From the NCBI GenBank assembly GCA_017961625.1, contig JAGCWY010000033.1, forward strand, positions 1 to 5,026: a stretch of 5,026 nt of DNA, read 5' to 3'. Below, piece after piece: positions 1-4,997 of this stretch (the first letter of the stretch is position 1; the number at the start of each line of letters is the position of its first letter). The notes beneath the pieces are model-generated. The model searched no databases. It saw nothing but the letters and a program-made list of their open reading frames with translations, and was not told the origin of the DNA. Origin of the DNA: Ruminococcus sp. Lineage in GTDB: Bacteria; Bacillota; Clostridia; Oscillospirales; Ruminococcaceae. A program made the position numbers and the translations under genes.

Positions 1-48
1 AAAAATGACTTAAAAGCACAGATCAAAAATATCAACATGGATATATGA
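1..48 (+). CDS. Possible 3' end of an upstream plus-strand gene
   Basis: Frame 1 stays open from the window edge to a TGA at 46-48 and reads KNDLKAQIKNINMDI. The composition is a plausible lysine-rich, hydrophilic C-terminus. The other two plus frames meet a stop within the first 12 bases. It is followed by a 12-bp inverted repeat with a short T-run (74-119), as expected if a transcript ends there, and it would converge on the minus-strand operon. Fifteen codons are too few to identify a family, and an open stretch of this length occurs easily by chance in AT-rich DNA. Confidence 0.3.
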   Translation, partial: KNDLKAQIKNINMDI

Positions 49-73
49 TTGTGGTGCTATTTTATCAAATCTT

Positions 74-119
74 AAATTCGGCTATTTATCGCTTGTTTTC
101 TCGACATATAGCCGAATTT
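74..119 (+). terminator. Long-loop inverted repeat, candidate plus-strand terminator
   Basis: AAATTCGGCTAT at 74-85 is exactly complementary to ATAGCCGAATTT at 108-119, giving a 12-bp perfect stem with a 22-nt loop. The right arm ends in TTTT (117-120), so on the plus strand it resembles an intrinsic terminator 25 nt after the possible stop codon at 46-48. The AT-rich base of the stem and the large loop make it weaker than a textbook terminator. The dyad is symmetric, so it could act in either direction or be a protein-binding site. Confidence 0.42.
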
Positions 120-128
120 TCTATATTT

Positions 129-161
129 GTTTGCCATTTTATGGCCGATTAAGTGGCAAAC
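129..161. repeat. Inverted repeat (hairpin) in the convergent intergenic region
   Basis: GTTTGCCATTT at 129-139 pairs with AAGTGGCAAAC at 151-161: ten Watson-Crick pairs plus one T/G wobble, and an 11-nt loop. No T-run follows the stem on the plus strand. On the minus strand the stem is followed by AAATATAG, so it is not a clear terminator. It lies between the candidate plus terminator (74-119) and the minus terminator (233-258). A shorter AAACC/GGTTT pair at 176-180 and 185-189, followed by T190, is also present but weak. Function unknown. Confidence 0.35.
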
Positions 162-232
162 TCGGGTTATATCACAAACCAACGGGTTTTACAATACCTA
201 TTAAAAAGATTATTTTTAAAAGTCCATAACAA

Positions 233-258
233 AAGCGGCACTCGTTCGAGTACCGCTT
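233..258 (-). terminator. Intrinsic terminator of the rsmD-coaD operon
   Basis: AAGCGG (233-238) pairs with CCGCTT (253-258) and ACTC (240-243) with GAGT (248-251), with one C/A mismatch (239/252) and a GTTC loop. Read on the minus strand, the stem ends in CCGCTTTT and continues GTTATGG, a short U-tract. It begins 5 nt after the stop codon of the last minus-strand gene (264-266), the usual position for a rho-independent terminator. Confidence 0.75.
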
Positions 259-263
259 ATAAC

Positions 264-764
264 TTACTGTAAGCCGTTTTTCTTGTCGTTCATATCGTTC
301 ATGCCGAGGCCTGACGATAAATTGCTTCCCAGCTTGCTCTTTACGACCTTTATGCTCTGGAGGTTCCTTGAGTAGTAGCTCTCAGTATCGTTGAGCATCT
401 TTGCAACAGAGGTAGCGGCGTTCTGCTGAAGGTTCTTTGCAGCTGTCTGAGCCTTTGTGAGCATATCGAGAGCCTTCTTCTTTGCCTCTGTTACTATAGC
501 CTCTCTCGATACTATCTGAGCGGCACGTTCCTCGGCCTTACGGATAATGGACTCTGCATTGAGCTTGGCCTCGTTAAGAATACGCTGGCAGTCAAATTCG
601 ATTTTCTTTGCTTCCTTAAGCTCGTGAGGCATATTGAGTCGAACATCGTTAATGAGTTCTCTCATTCTTTCTCCGTCGATGACCTTCTTGTGTGATACGA
701 ACGGAACTGACCCTGCTTTATCGAGGAGTTCGTCCATTTCTTCTAAAATCTCATCAATGCTCAT
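264..764 (-). CDS. Coiled-coil protein encoded downstream of coaD, function unknown
   Basis: A 166-residue, highly charged, helical protein without signal peptide or membrane segment. Residues 1-16 form an acidic helix (MSIDEILEEMDELLDK). A short loop with VPFVSHKKVIDGERM follows (20-34). Residues 47-125 form one long Ala/Lys/Glu-rich helix with spacing like the stalk subunits of rotary ATPases (ILNEAKLNAESIIRKAEERA, 62-81). The tail is Gly/Asn-rich. Clostridial genomes commonly carry such a protein after coaD, often labelled an ATPase or ATP-synthase b/E-like subunit. That label reflects coiled-coil similarity only: there is no Walker motif or other nucleotide site. A DivIVA-like or scaffolding role is equally possible. 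The start at 764 is supported by AGGAGAGG at 773-780, eight bases upstream inside the end of coaD. It lies 5 nt after the coaD stop, so it is last in the operon. Confidence 0.85.
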   Translation of the reverse strand: MSIDEILEEMDELLDKAGSVPFVSHKKVIDGERMRELINDVRLNMPHELKEAKKIEFDCQRILNEAKLNAESIIRKAEERAAQIVSREAIVTEAKKKALDMLTKAQTAAKNLQQNAATSVAKMLNDTESYYSRNLQSIKVVKSKLGSNLSSGLGMNDMNDKKNGLQ

Positions 765-769
765 AGTGA

Positions 770-1261
770 TTACCTCTCCTTAATTAGTCTTTGTTTTATA
801 TCATCGAGTATTTCGTTGGGAACAAAGTGACTTATATCGCCGCCGAAGTATGCAATCTGCTTTACCAGACTGGAGCTGAGATACATATTTCCCGAAGCAG
901 TTGTGAGGAACACGGTCTCTGCGCCTTCGTACAGTTTCTTATTTGCGAGCGCCATCTGAAATTCGTATTCAAAGTCGCTGACGGCTCTCAAGCCCTTGAC
1001 GATAGCGATAGCGCCCACATTTCTTACATAGTCTGCAAGGAGACCGTCAAGTATATCTATAACTACATTATCAAGGTCGCGTGTGACCTGCTCTATCATG
1101 AGCATACGCTCAGTAGCAGTGAAGCTAGGCTGCGCCTTGCCTGCGTTCCTTGATATCAGGACTATAACCTTATCGAAGAGCTTTGATGCTCTTGTGATTA
1201 TGTCAAGATGTCCAAGCGTTACAGGGTCGAAGCTTCCGGGACAAACGGCAACTCTTCTCAT
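770..1261 (-). CDS. coaD: Phosphopantetheine adenylyltransferase (PPAT)
   Basis: CoaD transfers AMP from ATP to 4'-phosphopantetheine, giving dephospho-CoA and pyrophosphate, the penultimate step of CoA synthesis in the cytoplasm. The 163-residue length is normal for bacterial PPAT. The nucleotidyltransferase motif is intact: PGSFDPVTLGH at residues 8-18, with the TLGH (T/HxGH) box at 15-18 binding ATP. KGLRAVSDFEYE (89-100) is the conserved family segment with the active-site Lys/Arg, and YLSSSLVKQIA (127-137) matches the usual SSSxV region. The residue context before it (TTASGNM rather than the common T.P....F) varies slightly. The start at 1261 overlaps the rsmD stop in ATGA, and GAGGAGG at 1272-1278 is its ribosome binding site, implying translational coupling. 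The rsmD-coaD pairing is widespread in bacteria. Confidence 0.97.
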   Translation of the reverse strand: MRRVAVCPGSFDPVTLGHLDIITRASKLFDKVIVLISRNAGKAQPSFTATERMLMIEQVTRDLDNVVIDILDGLLADYVRNVGAIAIVKGLRAVSDFEYEFQMALANKKLYEGAETVFLTTASGNMYLSSSLVKQIAYFGGDISHFVPNEILDDIKQRLIKER

Positions 1262-1815
1262 TCCTCAGCCACCTCCTCGGACGGTTTGCAGAATATCGTG
1301 ACATTTATTTTGCCGTAGTGGTAGGTCTTTCTCAGTGTCATACCCTCGGGAACGCTGGGCTCTTCCGCCTCACTTTCGTATTCGCATATTATTGAGCCTC
1401 CTTCCCTCAGCTTTTTAGCTGCGAAGGGGAGTATATTTGCGATATGACTGTGGCGGTATGGCGGGTCGAGGATTATGATATCGAAGGTCTGGGCGGTGAG
1501 CTTGATATAATCATAGCTGTCCCGGTTTATGACCTCTGACTGGCGTTCAAATCCTGTATTGCGCAGGTTTTCGTTCACACATCTTATTGAGCGGAGCGAG
1601 CTGTCGATGAATACAGCGTGGTCTGCGCCGCGGCTGAGAGCTTCGATGCCCATCTGACCGCTTCCTGCGAAGAGGTCGAGAACTCTTGCTCCCTCAAGCT
1701 CAAACTGAACGGCTGAAAAGATGCCTTCCTTAACCTTGTCAGCGGTGGGTCTGACATCCATCCCCTCCGGTGCGACAAGCTTCCGGCCTCTTGCAATGCC
1801 TGTGATTACTCTCAT
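1258..1815 (-). CDS. rsmD: 16S rRNA (guanine(966)-N(2))-methyltransferase
   Basis: RsmD uses S-adenosylmethionine to methylate N2 of G966 in helix 31 of 16S rRNA, close to the P site, on assembling 30S subunits. The 185-residue protein shows all family landmarks: ITGIARGRKL near the N-terminus (4-13), the RPTADKVKEGIF segment (22-33), SAM-binding motif I VLDLFAGSGQMGIEALSRGA (45-64), the acidic ribose-contact region VFIDSS (68-73), and catalytic motif IV DPPY (117-120). Length agrees with typical RsmD (about 180-200 residues). The start at 1815 is preceded by CGGAG about nine bases upstream on the minus strand. It is the first gene of the operon, with a good promoter at 1896-1924 and a structured leader between. 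The acidic tail (EEVAEE) extends to the coaD overlap. Confidence 0.96.
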   Translation of the reverse strand: MRVITGIARGRKLVAPEGMDVRPTADKVKEGIFSAVQFELEGARVLDLFAGSGQMGIEALSRGADHAVFIDSSLRSIRCVNENLRNTGFERQSEVINRDSYDYIKLTAQTFDIIILDPPYRHSHIANILPFAAKKLREGGSIICEYESEAEEPSVPEGMTLRKTYHYGKINVTIFCKPSEEVAEE

Positions 1816-1831
1816 GTTTTAGTGCTCCGAT

Positions 1832-1878
1832 ACCGCAGAAGCTACTGCGGTTTCCGCATTTACGGTATACGGATACCG
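1832..1878 (-). promoter_or_regulatory. Structured 5' leader of rsmD with competing hairpins
   Basis: Three inverted repeats fall in the predicted untranslated leader. Hairpin A pairs CGGTAT (1863-1868) with ATACCG (1873-1878), loop 4 nt. Hairpin B pairs TGCGG (1846-1850) with CCGCA (1854-1858), loop 3 nt. Hairpin C pairs ACCGCAG (1832-1838) with CTGCGGT (1845-1851), loop 6 nt. B and C share bases 1846-1850 and exclude each other. A second ATACCG at 1830-1835 could also pair with 1863-1868. None is followed by a U-run, so this is not a classical attenuator. Hairpin C ends only 4-5 nt from the CGGAG ribosome binding site, so an effect on initiation is conceivable. It matches no riboswitch class that I recognise. 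Confidence 0.45.
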
Positions 1879-1895
1879 GATTATATATACATATT

Positions 1896-1924
1896 ATTAT
1901 ATATTATTTTTGAGGCTTTGTCTA
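1896..1924 (-). promoter_or_regulatory. Sigma-A-type promoter of the rsmD-coaD operon
   Basis: Read on the minus strand: -35 TAGACA (1919-1924, one mismatch to TTGACA), a 17-bp spacer (1902-1918), and a perfect -10 TATAAT (1896-1901). Transcription would start near 1889, giving a leader of about 74 nt before the rsmD ATG at 1815. The region is AT-rich, so TATAAT alone would mean little. The correctly spaced -35 and the position ahead of a divergent operon support it. Confidence 0.6.
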
Positions 1925-2053
1925 TATTATTTCTTAAAAATGGCGATTTTGACTAAAAAATGATTATTTTATTCGCGTATCATATACACATATTCAAAAA
2001 TACGCCTTATTTGGGGAAATTTGCGTCTGACGCATAAATGTTTCAAATTTAAG

Positions 2054-2067
2054 CTGGGAACTGGGAG
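2054..2067. repeat. Tandem heptamer CTGGGAA-CTGGGAG
   Basis: Two adjacent 7-nt units differing at one base, embedded between AGCT at 2052-2055 and AGCT at 2066-2069. It lies in the only GC-richer patch of the intergenic region, which continues with GGAGTCGCCTGCGGC (2072-2086). Such slipped short tandem units occur in dispersed intergenic repeats, but two copies can arise by chance. Confidence 0.35.
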
Positions 2068-2123
2068 CTACGGAGTCGCCTGCGGCAATATTATTTATTA
2101 AAAATATGAGAACATTGAATACA

Positions 2124-2137
2124 TCAACTGTCAACTC
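2124..2137. repeat. Tandem heptamer TCAACTG-TCAACTC with a third partial copy
   Basis: Two adjacent 7-nt units differ only in the last base. TCAACTT recurs at 2152-2158. Nearby, AACATTG is repeated at 2111-2117 and 2161-2167, exactly 50 bp apart. With the heptamer at 2054-2067 this suggests replication slippage or a decayed repeat element rather than a defined regulatory site. Confidence 0.35.
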
Positions 2138-2191
2138 TACCCTTTATTTTCTCAACTTAAAACATTGGAGCAATTTTTTTGGGAAAAGGTA

Positions 2192-2220
2192 TTGACAAAC
2201 GTGTATATAAATGCTATAAT
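2192..2220 (+). promoter_or_regulatory. Full-consensus promoter of the GntR-ABC operon
   Basis: A perfect -35 TTGACA (2192-2197), a 17-bp spacer, and a perfect -10 TATAAT (2215-2220) preceded by TGC, the extended -10 element (2212-2214). Initiation would fall near 2227, leaving about 29 nt before the ATG at 2256. Every basal promoter element matches consensus, so the operon would be expressed very strongly unless repressed. This fits the operator-like repeats overlapping it and the repressor encoded first. Confidence 0.88.
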
Positions 2221-2240
2221 GTGTATAACGTATATATACA
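2202..2240 (+). promoter_or_regulatory. Probable operator of the GntR/YtrA-type repressor
   Basis: TGTATATA (2202-2209) and TATATACA (2233-2240) are an exact 8-bp inverted repeat centred on 2221 and flanking the -10 box. A third half-site, TGTATA at 2222-2227, forms a closer dyad with TATACA at 2235-2240 (7-nt spacer). GTGTATA occurs at 2201-2207 and again at 2221-2227, 20 bp apart, about two helical turns. GTATATATAC (2230-2239) is itself a palindrome. Binding here would block RNA polymerase. Autorepression is known for YtrA-type GntR proteins; that this protein binds these sites is an inference. The AT-rich background adds some risk of chance dyads. Confidence 0.6.
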
Positions 2241-2255
2241 ATATTGAGGTGGACT

Positions 2256-2639
2256 ATGGATATTATCATCAGTAATTCATCGGGTGAGCCTATATATCAG
2301 CAGATATCCTCGCAGATAAAGGGACTTATCCTTAATGGCACGCTGAAAGCAGGGGACGCCCTGCCTTCCATGCGTACACTTGCACAGCAGCTCCGCATAA
2401 GCGTTATCACCACTAAACGCGCTTATGAGGATCTTGAAAGAGACGGCTTTATTGAGTCGTATACTGGCAAGGGCAGCTTTGTCAAGGGGCAGAATGCCGA
2501 GCTCCTCAGGGAGGAGTATCTGCGCCAGACAGAGGCTCTGCTCATTCAGGTATGCGAAAAGGCGAGACAGTGCGAGCTCAGTCTAGACGAGCTGAAGGAA
2601 ATGCTTGATCTCATTTACGGAGGGGAAGAAAATGAATGA
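2256..2639 (+). CDS. GntR-family transcriptional regulator, YtrA subfamily
   Basis: A 127-residue cytoplasmic DNA-binding protein. Residues 9-78 form the GntR winged helix: EPIYQQISSQIKGLILNGTL (11-30), KAGDALPSMRTLAQQL (31-46), the recognition helix ISVITTKRAYEDLERDG (48-64), and the wing ending in YTGKGSFV (69-76). Only about 50 residues follow, two or so helices for dimerisation (LREEYLRQTEALL, SLDELKEMLDLI), with no large ligand-binding domain. This short form defines the YtrA subfamily, whose members usually sit beside ABC transporter genes and repress their own operon. The start at 2256 is preferred over an in-frame TTG at 2244 because GAGGTGG (2246-2252) is its ribosome binding site and MDIIIS is the usual family start. 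Its last 8 nt overlap the ATPase gene. The inducing signal is unknown. Confidence 0.93.
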   Translation: MDIIISNSSGEPIYQQISSQIKGLILNGTLKAGDALPSMRTLAQQLRISVITTKRAYEDLERDGFIESYTGKGSFVKGQNAELLREEYLRQTEALLIQVCEKARQCELSLDELKEMLDLIYGGEENE

Positions 2640-3510
2640 CTATGAAAATGCTATTGAAATCAAGGAAGTGACCAAAAGGTACGACGGATTTACTCTCGAC
2701 AGAGTAAGTTTCAACGTGCCGAAAGGGTCGATTATGGGTTTTATCGGGCAGAACGGCGCAGGAAAGACTACTACTATAAACGCCCTGCTCAATATTGTGA
2801 AAAAGGACGAGGGCGAGATACGTCTCCTTGGTCTTGACAGCGAAAAGGACGAATACGAGGCAAAAAAGCAGATAGCTGCGGTGTTTGACGAGTTGCCTTT
2901 CGACGATAGACTCAACGCTATTGCTATCGATAAGATACTCCGGGAGATATACGAGGAGTGGAGTACGGATACATTTTTCGGCTATCTTGACCGCTTTGCG
3001 CTGCCGAGAAAGAAGAAGTTCGGCAAGTTCTCAAAGGGCATGAAGATGAAGCTGCAAATAGCGTCTGCGCTGTCCCATAATGCGAAGCTCCTCATCATGG
3101 ACGAGGCTACGACAGGACTCGACCCAGTTGTAAGAAACGAGATACTGGACATATTCCTCGAATATTTGCAGAACGAGGAGAATACTATCCTCATGTCATC
3201 CCATATCACCTCAGACCTTGACAAGATAGCCGACTGCGTTACATTTATCGACAAGGGCAAGGTACTGGTAAGTGGATTCAAGGACGATATACTTGAAAGC
3301 CACGGCATACTCAAATGCACAAAGGATGACTATAAGGATATTGCTTCCGAGGACATAGTAAGCGCAAGACTGAACGACTTCGGTGCTGAGATAATGGTGT
3401 CTGACAAGGCTTCATGCAGCCGAAAATACTCGGGAGCTGTCATTGATCCCGCAACTCTTGAGGACATAATGATCTATTATGTAAACCGGGGCAAAAAGGA
3501 GTGGAGATGA
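2632..3510 (+). CDS. ABC transporter ATP-binding protein
   Basis: A 292-residue cytoplasmic ATPase that would power the two permeases encoded next. Motifs in order: Walker A GQNGAGKT (39-46), a divergent Q-loop region VFDELPFDDRL (84-94) with acidic residues where glutamine is usual, a degenerate signature FSKGMKMKL (133-141, in place of LSGGQ), Walker B LLIMDEAT (153-160, catalytic E158), D-loop GLDP (162-165) and switch histidine H191. The FSKGM signature is common in ATPases of the YtrB/YxlF-like ABC-2 group. Residues from about 215 form a C-terminal extension ending in a basic tail (RGKKEWR). The start at 2632 has GGAGGGG (2619-2625) six bases upstream; an in-frame TTG at 2605 lacks such a site. 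It overlaps the regulator by 8 nt and its TGA directly abuts the next ATG, so coupled translation is likely. The substrate is not predictable. Confidence 0.95.
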   Translation: MNDYENAIEIKEVTKRYDGFTLDRVSFNVPKGSIMGFIGQNGAGKTTTINALLNIVKKDEGEIRLLGLDSEKDEYEAKKQIAAVFDELPFDDRLNAIAIDKILREIYEEWSTDTFFGYLDRFALPRKKKFGKFSKGMKMKLQIASALSHNAKLLIMDEATTGLDPVVRNEILDIFLEYLQNEENTILMSSHITSDLDKIADCVTFIDKGKVLVSGFKDDILESHGILKCTKDDYKDIASEDIVSARLNDFGAEIMVSDKASCSRKYSGAVIDPATLEDIMIYYVNRGKKEWR

Positions 3511-4266
3511 ATGAAAGGTCTTATCTACCGTGAGTTATACCTTATCCGCAAGACTATCGTGATAACGCTTCTTGTCTATTTCATATTCGTTGCCATGATG
3601 TCTCTTGTGTGCATAAGCACTTATGCAGGCAATCTCAAAGGTGTAGATGGCGTGATCGAGATATTCTATCCGCAGGCATACTTCTATGCGGCGTGTATCG
3701 CCCTTGTCGGTATGGGCTACGGACATAACGATATCATTCAGAAGGACTATCAGTCCCGCTGGCAGCTTTTTTCCTATACTCTGCCTGTAAGCGACAGGAA
3801 GCTGATAGCTTCAAAGTTCATAGTGCGCAGTATACTGCTGCTTGCAGGTCTTGTACTTGCCATTTTAGCAGAGTTGATAATAGCTGCTGCGGCAAAAATG
3901 CCCGTAAGTGTGAATCATATCAAGAATATCCTTATTATCGGCGCTGTTATGACCGTAGGATTTTCGGAGATACCGCTTATGCTCCGGTTTAAAAATCAGA
4001 ACAAGGGAGCAGCTGTTACATTTCTTGCTATGTCACCCTTTATGGCGGCTTTCGTATATTTTGCATGGAAATTCATGAAATTCTGCATTAGTGAAGCAGA
4101 GAGGATCTACGGCGAAGCGAACGATGAGGCCGTGACAAAAGTATTAACTCCTTACATGGACAAGGCGCGTGAAATATGCTTTATCATCGCTCCGTTCTTT
4201 GTGGTCGGCGTTATTGCGCTGCTCTATGTGTGGTCACTGAAGGAGTACAGAAGGAGGCGTTACTGA
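3511..4266 (+). CDS. ABC-2 type transporter permease, first of two
   Basis: A 251-residue integral membrane protein with about six hydrophobic segments: 16-37, 56-71, 107-128, 138-158, 167-186 and 222-241. The N-terminus (MKGLIYRELYLIRK) is an amphipathic basic coupling segment and the C-terminus is strongly basic (KEYRRRRY), fitting cytoplasmic ends. Between helices 2 and 3 lies DYQSRWQLFSYTLPVSDRKLI (79-99), with the LPVS..K motif typical of ABC-2 permeases of the ABC2_membrane_5 type; EIPLMLRF (153-160) follows helix 4. A hydrophilic loop with several acidic residues lies at 193-221. The gene starts immediately after the ATPase stop, with AAGGAG (3496-3501) nine bases before the ATG, and ends in a TGATG overlap with the second permease. 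It probably forms a heterodimer with that protein; substrate and direction are unproven, export being typical of the family. Confidence 0.9.
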   Translation: MKGLIYRELYLIRKTIVITLLVYFIFVAMMSLVCISTYAGNLKGVDGVIEIFYPQAYFYAACIALVGMGYGHNDIIQKDYQSRWQLFSYTLPVSDRKLIASKFIVRSILLLAGLVLAILAELIIAAAAKMPVSVNHIKNILIIGAVMTVGFSEIPLMLRFKNQNKGAAVTFLAMSPFMAAFVYFAWKFMKFCISEAERIYGEANDEAVTKVLTPYMDKAREICFIIAPFFVVGVIALLYVWSLKEYRRRRY

Positions 4267-4997
4267 TGACGGGATATCTATATAAGGAATTCAAGCTGAA
4301 TCTGCGCCTTATACTTTTTTTTCTGCTGACATATCTGTTCTTTTCTGTAGTTCCGATCTTTGCGGTAGTTGATGCAAAAGATGATGATACAATCGGAAAA
4401 ACGTTGACAATGATACTGGGAATGTTCTGCATTTTCGTATTTATCACGGCAGGCTGTATACAGAGCGGTGTTTTCAACGGCGACGACAGAAAGAAGTGGG
4501 CTTACTTCGTGACCTCCACACCCTCGGGGATAAAGGGACAGATAGGCGCGAAATATCTGTTCACAATGCTGTTCACCATGTTTGTTGTGACCCTCGAAAC
4601 GCTGAAATTAGCACTTACTGAGCAGATATCGGGACAGTCCAGCGGACTTTCCGTGCTTATTGCGGCAATGTTCTATGTGCAGCTCCTTATGAGAGCTGTG
4701 GAGTATCCGCTGATAGTGCGCTTCGGTGTGAAAATGGGAAGCATGGTAAAGATAACGGCGGTATGCGTTGCCATCCTCGGATTTATAGTTTATATGCTTT
4801 TCGGCGATACCTCCGCCTTTGCAAGCATGGATACATTCTGGGAAAGAATGTTTGCCTTTGTGGAAGATTCGGACAAGCTGAAAGTGCTGCTGCTGTGGGT
4901 GGGTATATGTACACTGGCTGTGCTGCCGCTGTACTATATTTCCTACAGGATATCCGTGAAGCTGTATCTGAAAGGAGCTGAGAATTATGCCAAGTAA
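4266..4997 (+). CDS. ABC-2 type transporter permease, second of two
   Basis: A 243-residue membrane protein with about six hydrophobic segments: 14-35, 47-66, 98-116, 125-145, 160-180 and 204-226. It is a distant paralogue of the preceding permease. GDDRKKWAYFVTSTPSG (72-88) aligns without gaps to the DYQSRW...LPVS region there, sharing D, a basic residue before W, F and P, then K96 in GAKYL. EYPLIVRF (146-153) matches EIPLMLRF. The start at 4266 shares one base with the upstream stop and has AAGGAGG (4251-4257) eight bases before it. Earlier in-frame starts would place 30 residues within the first permease and have no ribosome binding site. A loop between helices 5 and 6 is rich in acidic and aromatic residues (181-203). 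It overlaps the next gene by 11 nt. Probable heterodimer partner of the first permease. Confidence 0.88.
   Translation: MTGYLYKEFKLNLRLILFFLLTYLFFSVVPIFAVVDAKDDDTIGKTLTMILGMFCIFVFITAGCIQSGVFNGDDRKKWAYFVTSTPSGIKGQIGAKYLFTMLFTMFVVTLETLKLALTEQISGQSSGLSVLIAAMFYVQLLMRAVEYPLIVRFGVKMGSMVKITAVCVAILGFIVYMLFGDTSAFASMDTFWERMFAFVEDSDKLKVLLLWVGICTLAVLPLYYISYRISVKLYLKGAENYAK

Larger units (their letters stand above)
1925..2191. other. AT-rich divergent intergenic region without a gene
   Basis: No open frame with a ribosome binding site or recognisable protein is present on either strand. The stretch holds small dyads only: GCGTAT/ATACGC (1975-1980 and 2000-2005), TGCGT-CTG-ACGCA (2022-2034) and AAATTTG/CAAATTT (2017-2023 and 2044-2050). 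A short GC-richer island (2053-2087) stands out from AT-rich surroundings. The heptamer repeats at 2054-2067 and 2124-2137 are listed separately. It may contain the remains of a dispersed non-coding repeat. Confidence 0.6.

Noticed and set aside
791..1301. Plus-strand open frames opposite coaD
   Set aside because: They lie antisense to a clearly conserved enzyme, lack ribosome binding sites and have no recognisable protein features.
2022..2034. TGCGT-CTG-ACGCA dyad as a terminator or operator
   Set aside because: Five pairs with a 3-nt loop, no T-run and no gene ending there; it could easily be chance.
2054..2137. CRISPR-like repeats
   Set aside because: The units are only 7 nt, directly adjacent and without regular spacers.
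2244..2255. Earlier TTG start for the GntR regulator, adding MRWT
   Set aside because: The TTG overlaps the ribosome binding site GAGGTGG (2246-2252) that serves the ATG at 2256, and MDIIIS matches the usual family N-terminus.
2605..2631. Earlier TTG start for the ABC ATPase
   Set aside because: It lies inside the regulator gene without a ribosome binding site, whereas GGAGGGG sits six bases before the ATG at 2632.
2640..3320. Minus-strand open frames opposite the ABC ATPase gene
   Set aside because: They are serine- and leucine-rich antisense shadows of a gene with all ABC motifs intact.
4176..4265. Extended N-terminus of the second permease
   Set aside because: The 30 extra residues come from another frame of the first permease, and AAGGAGG at 4251-4257 points to the ATG at 4266.
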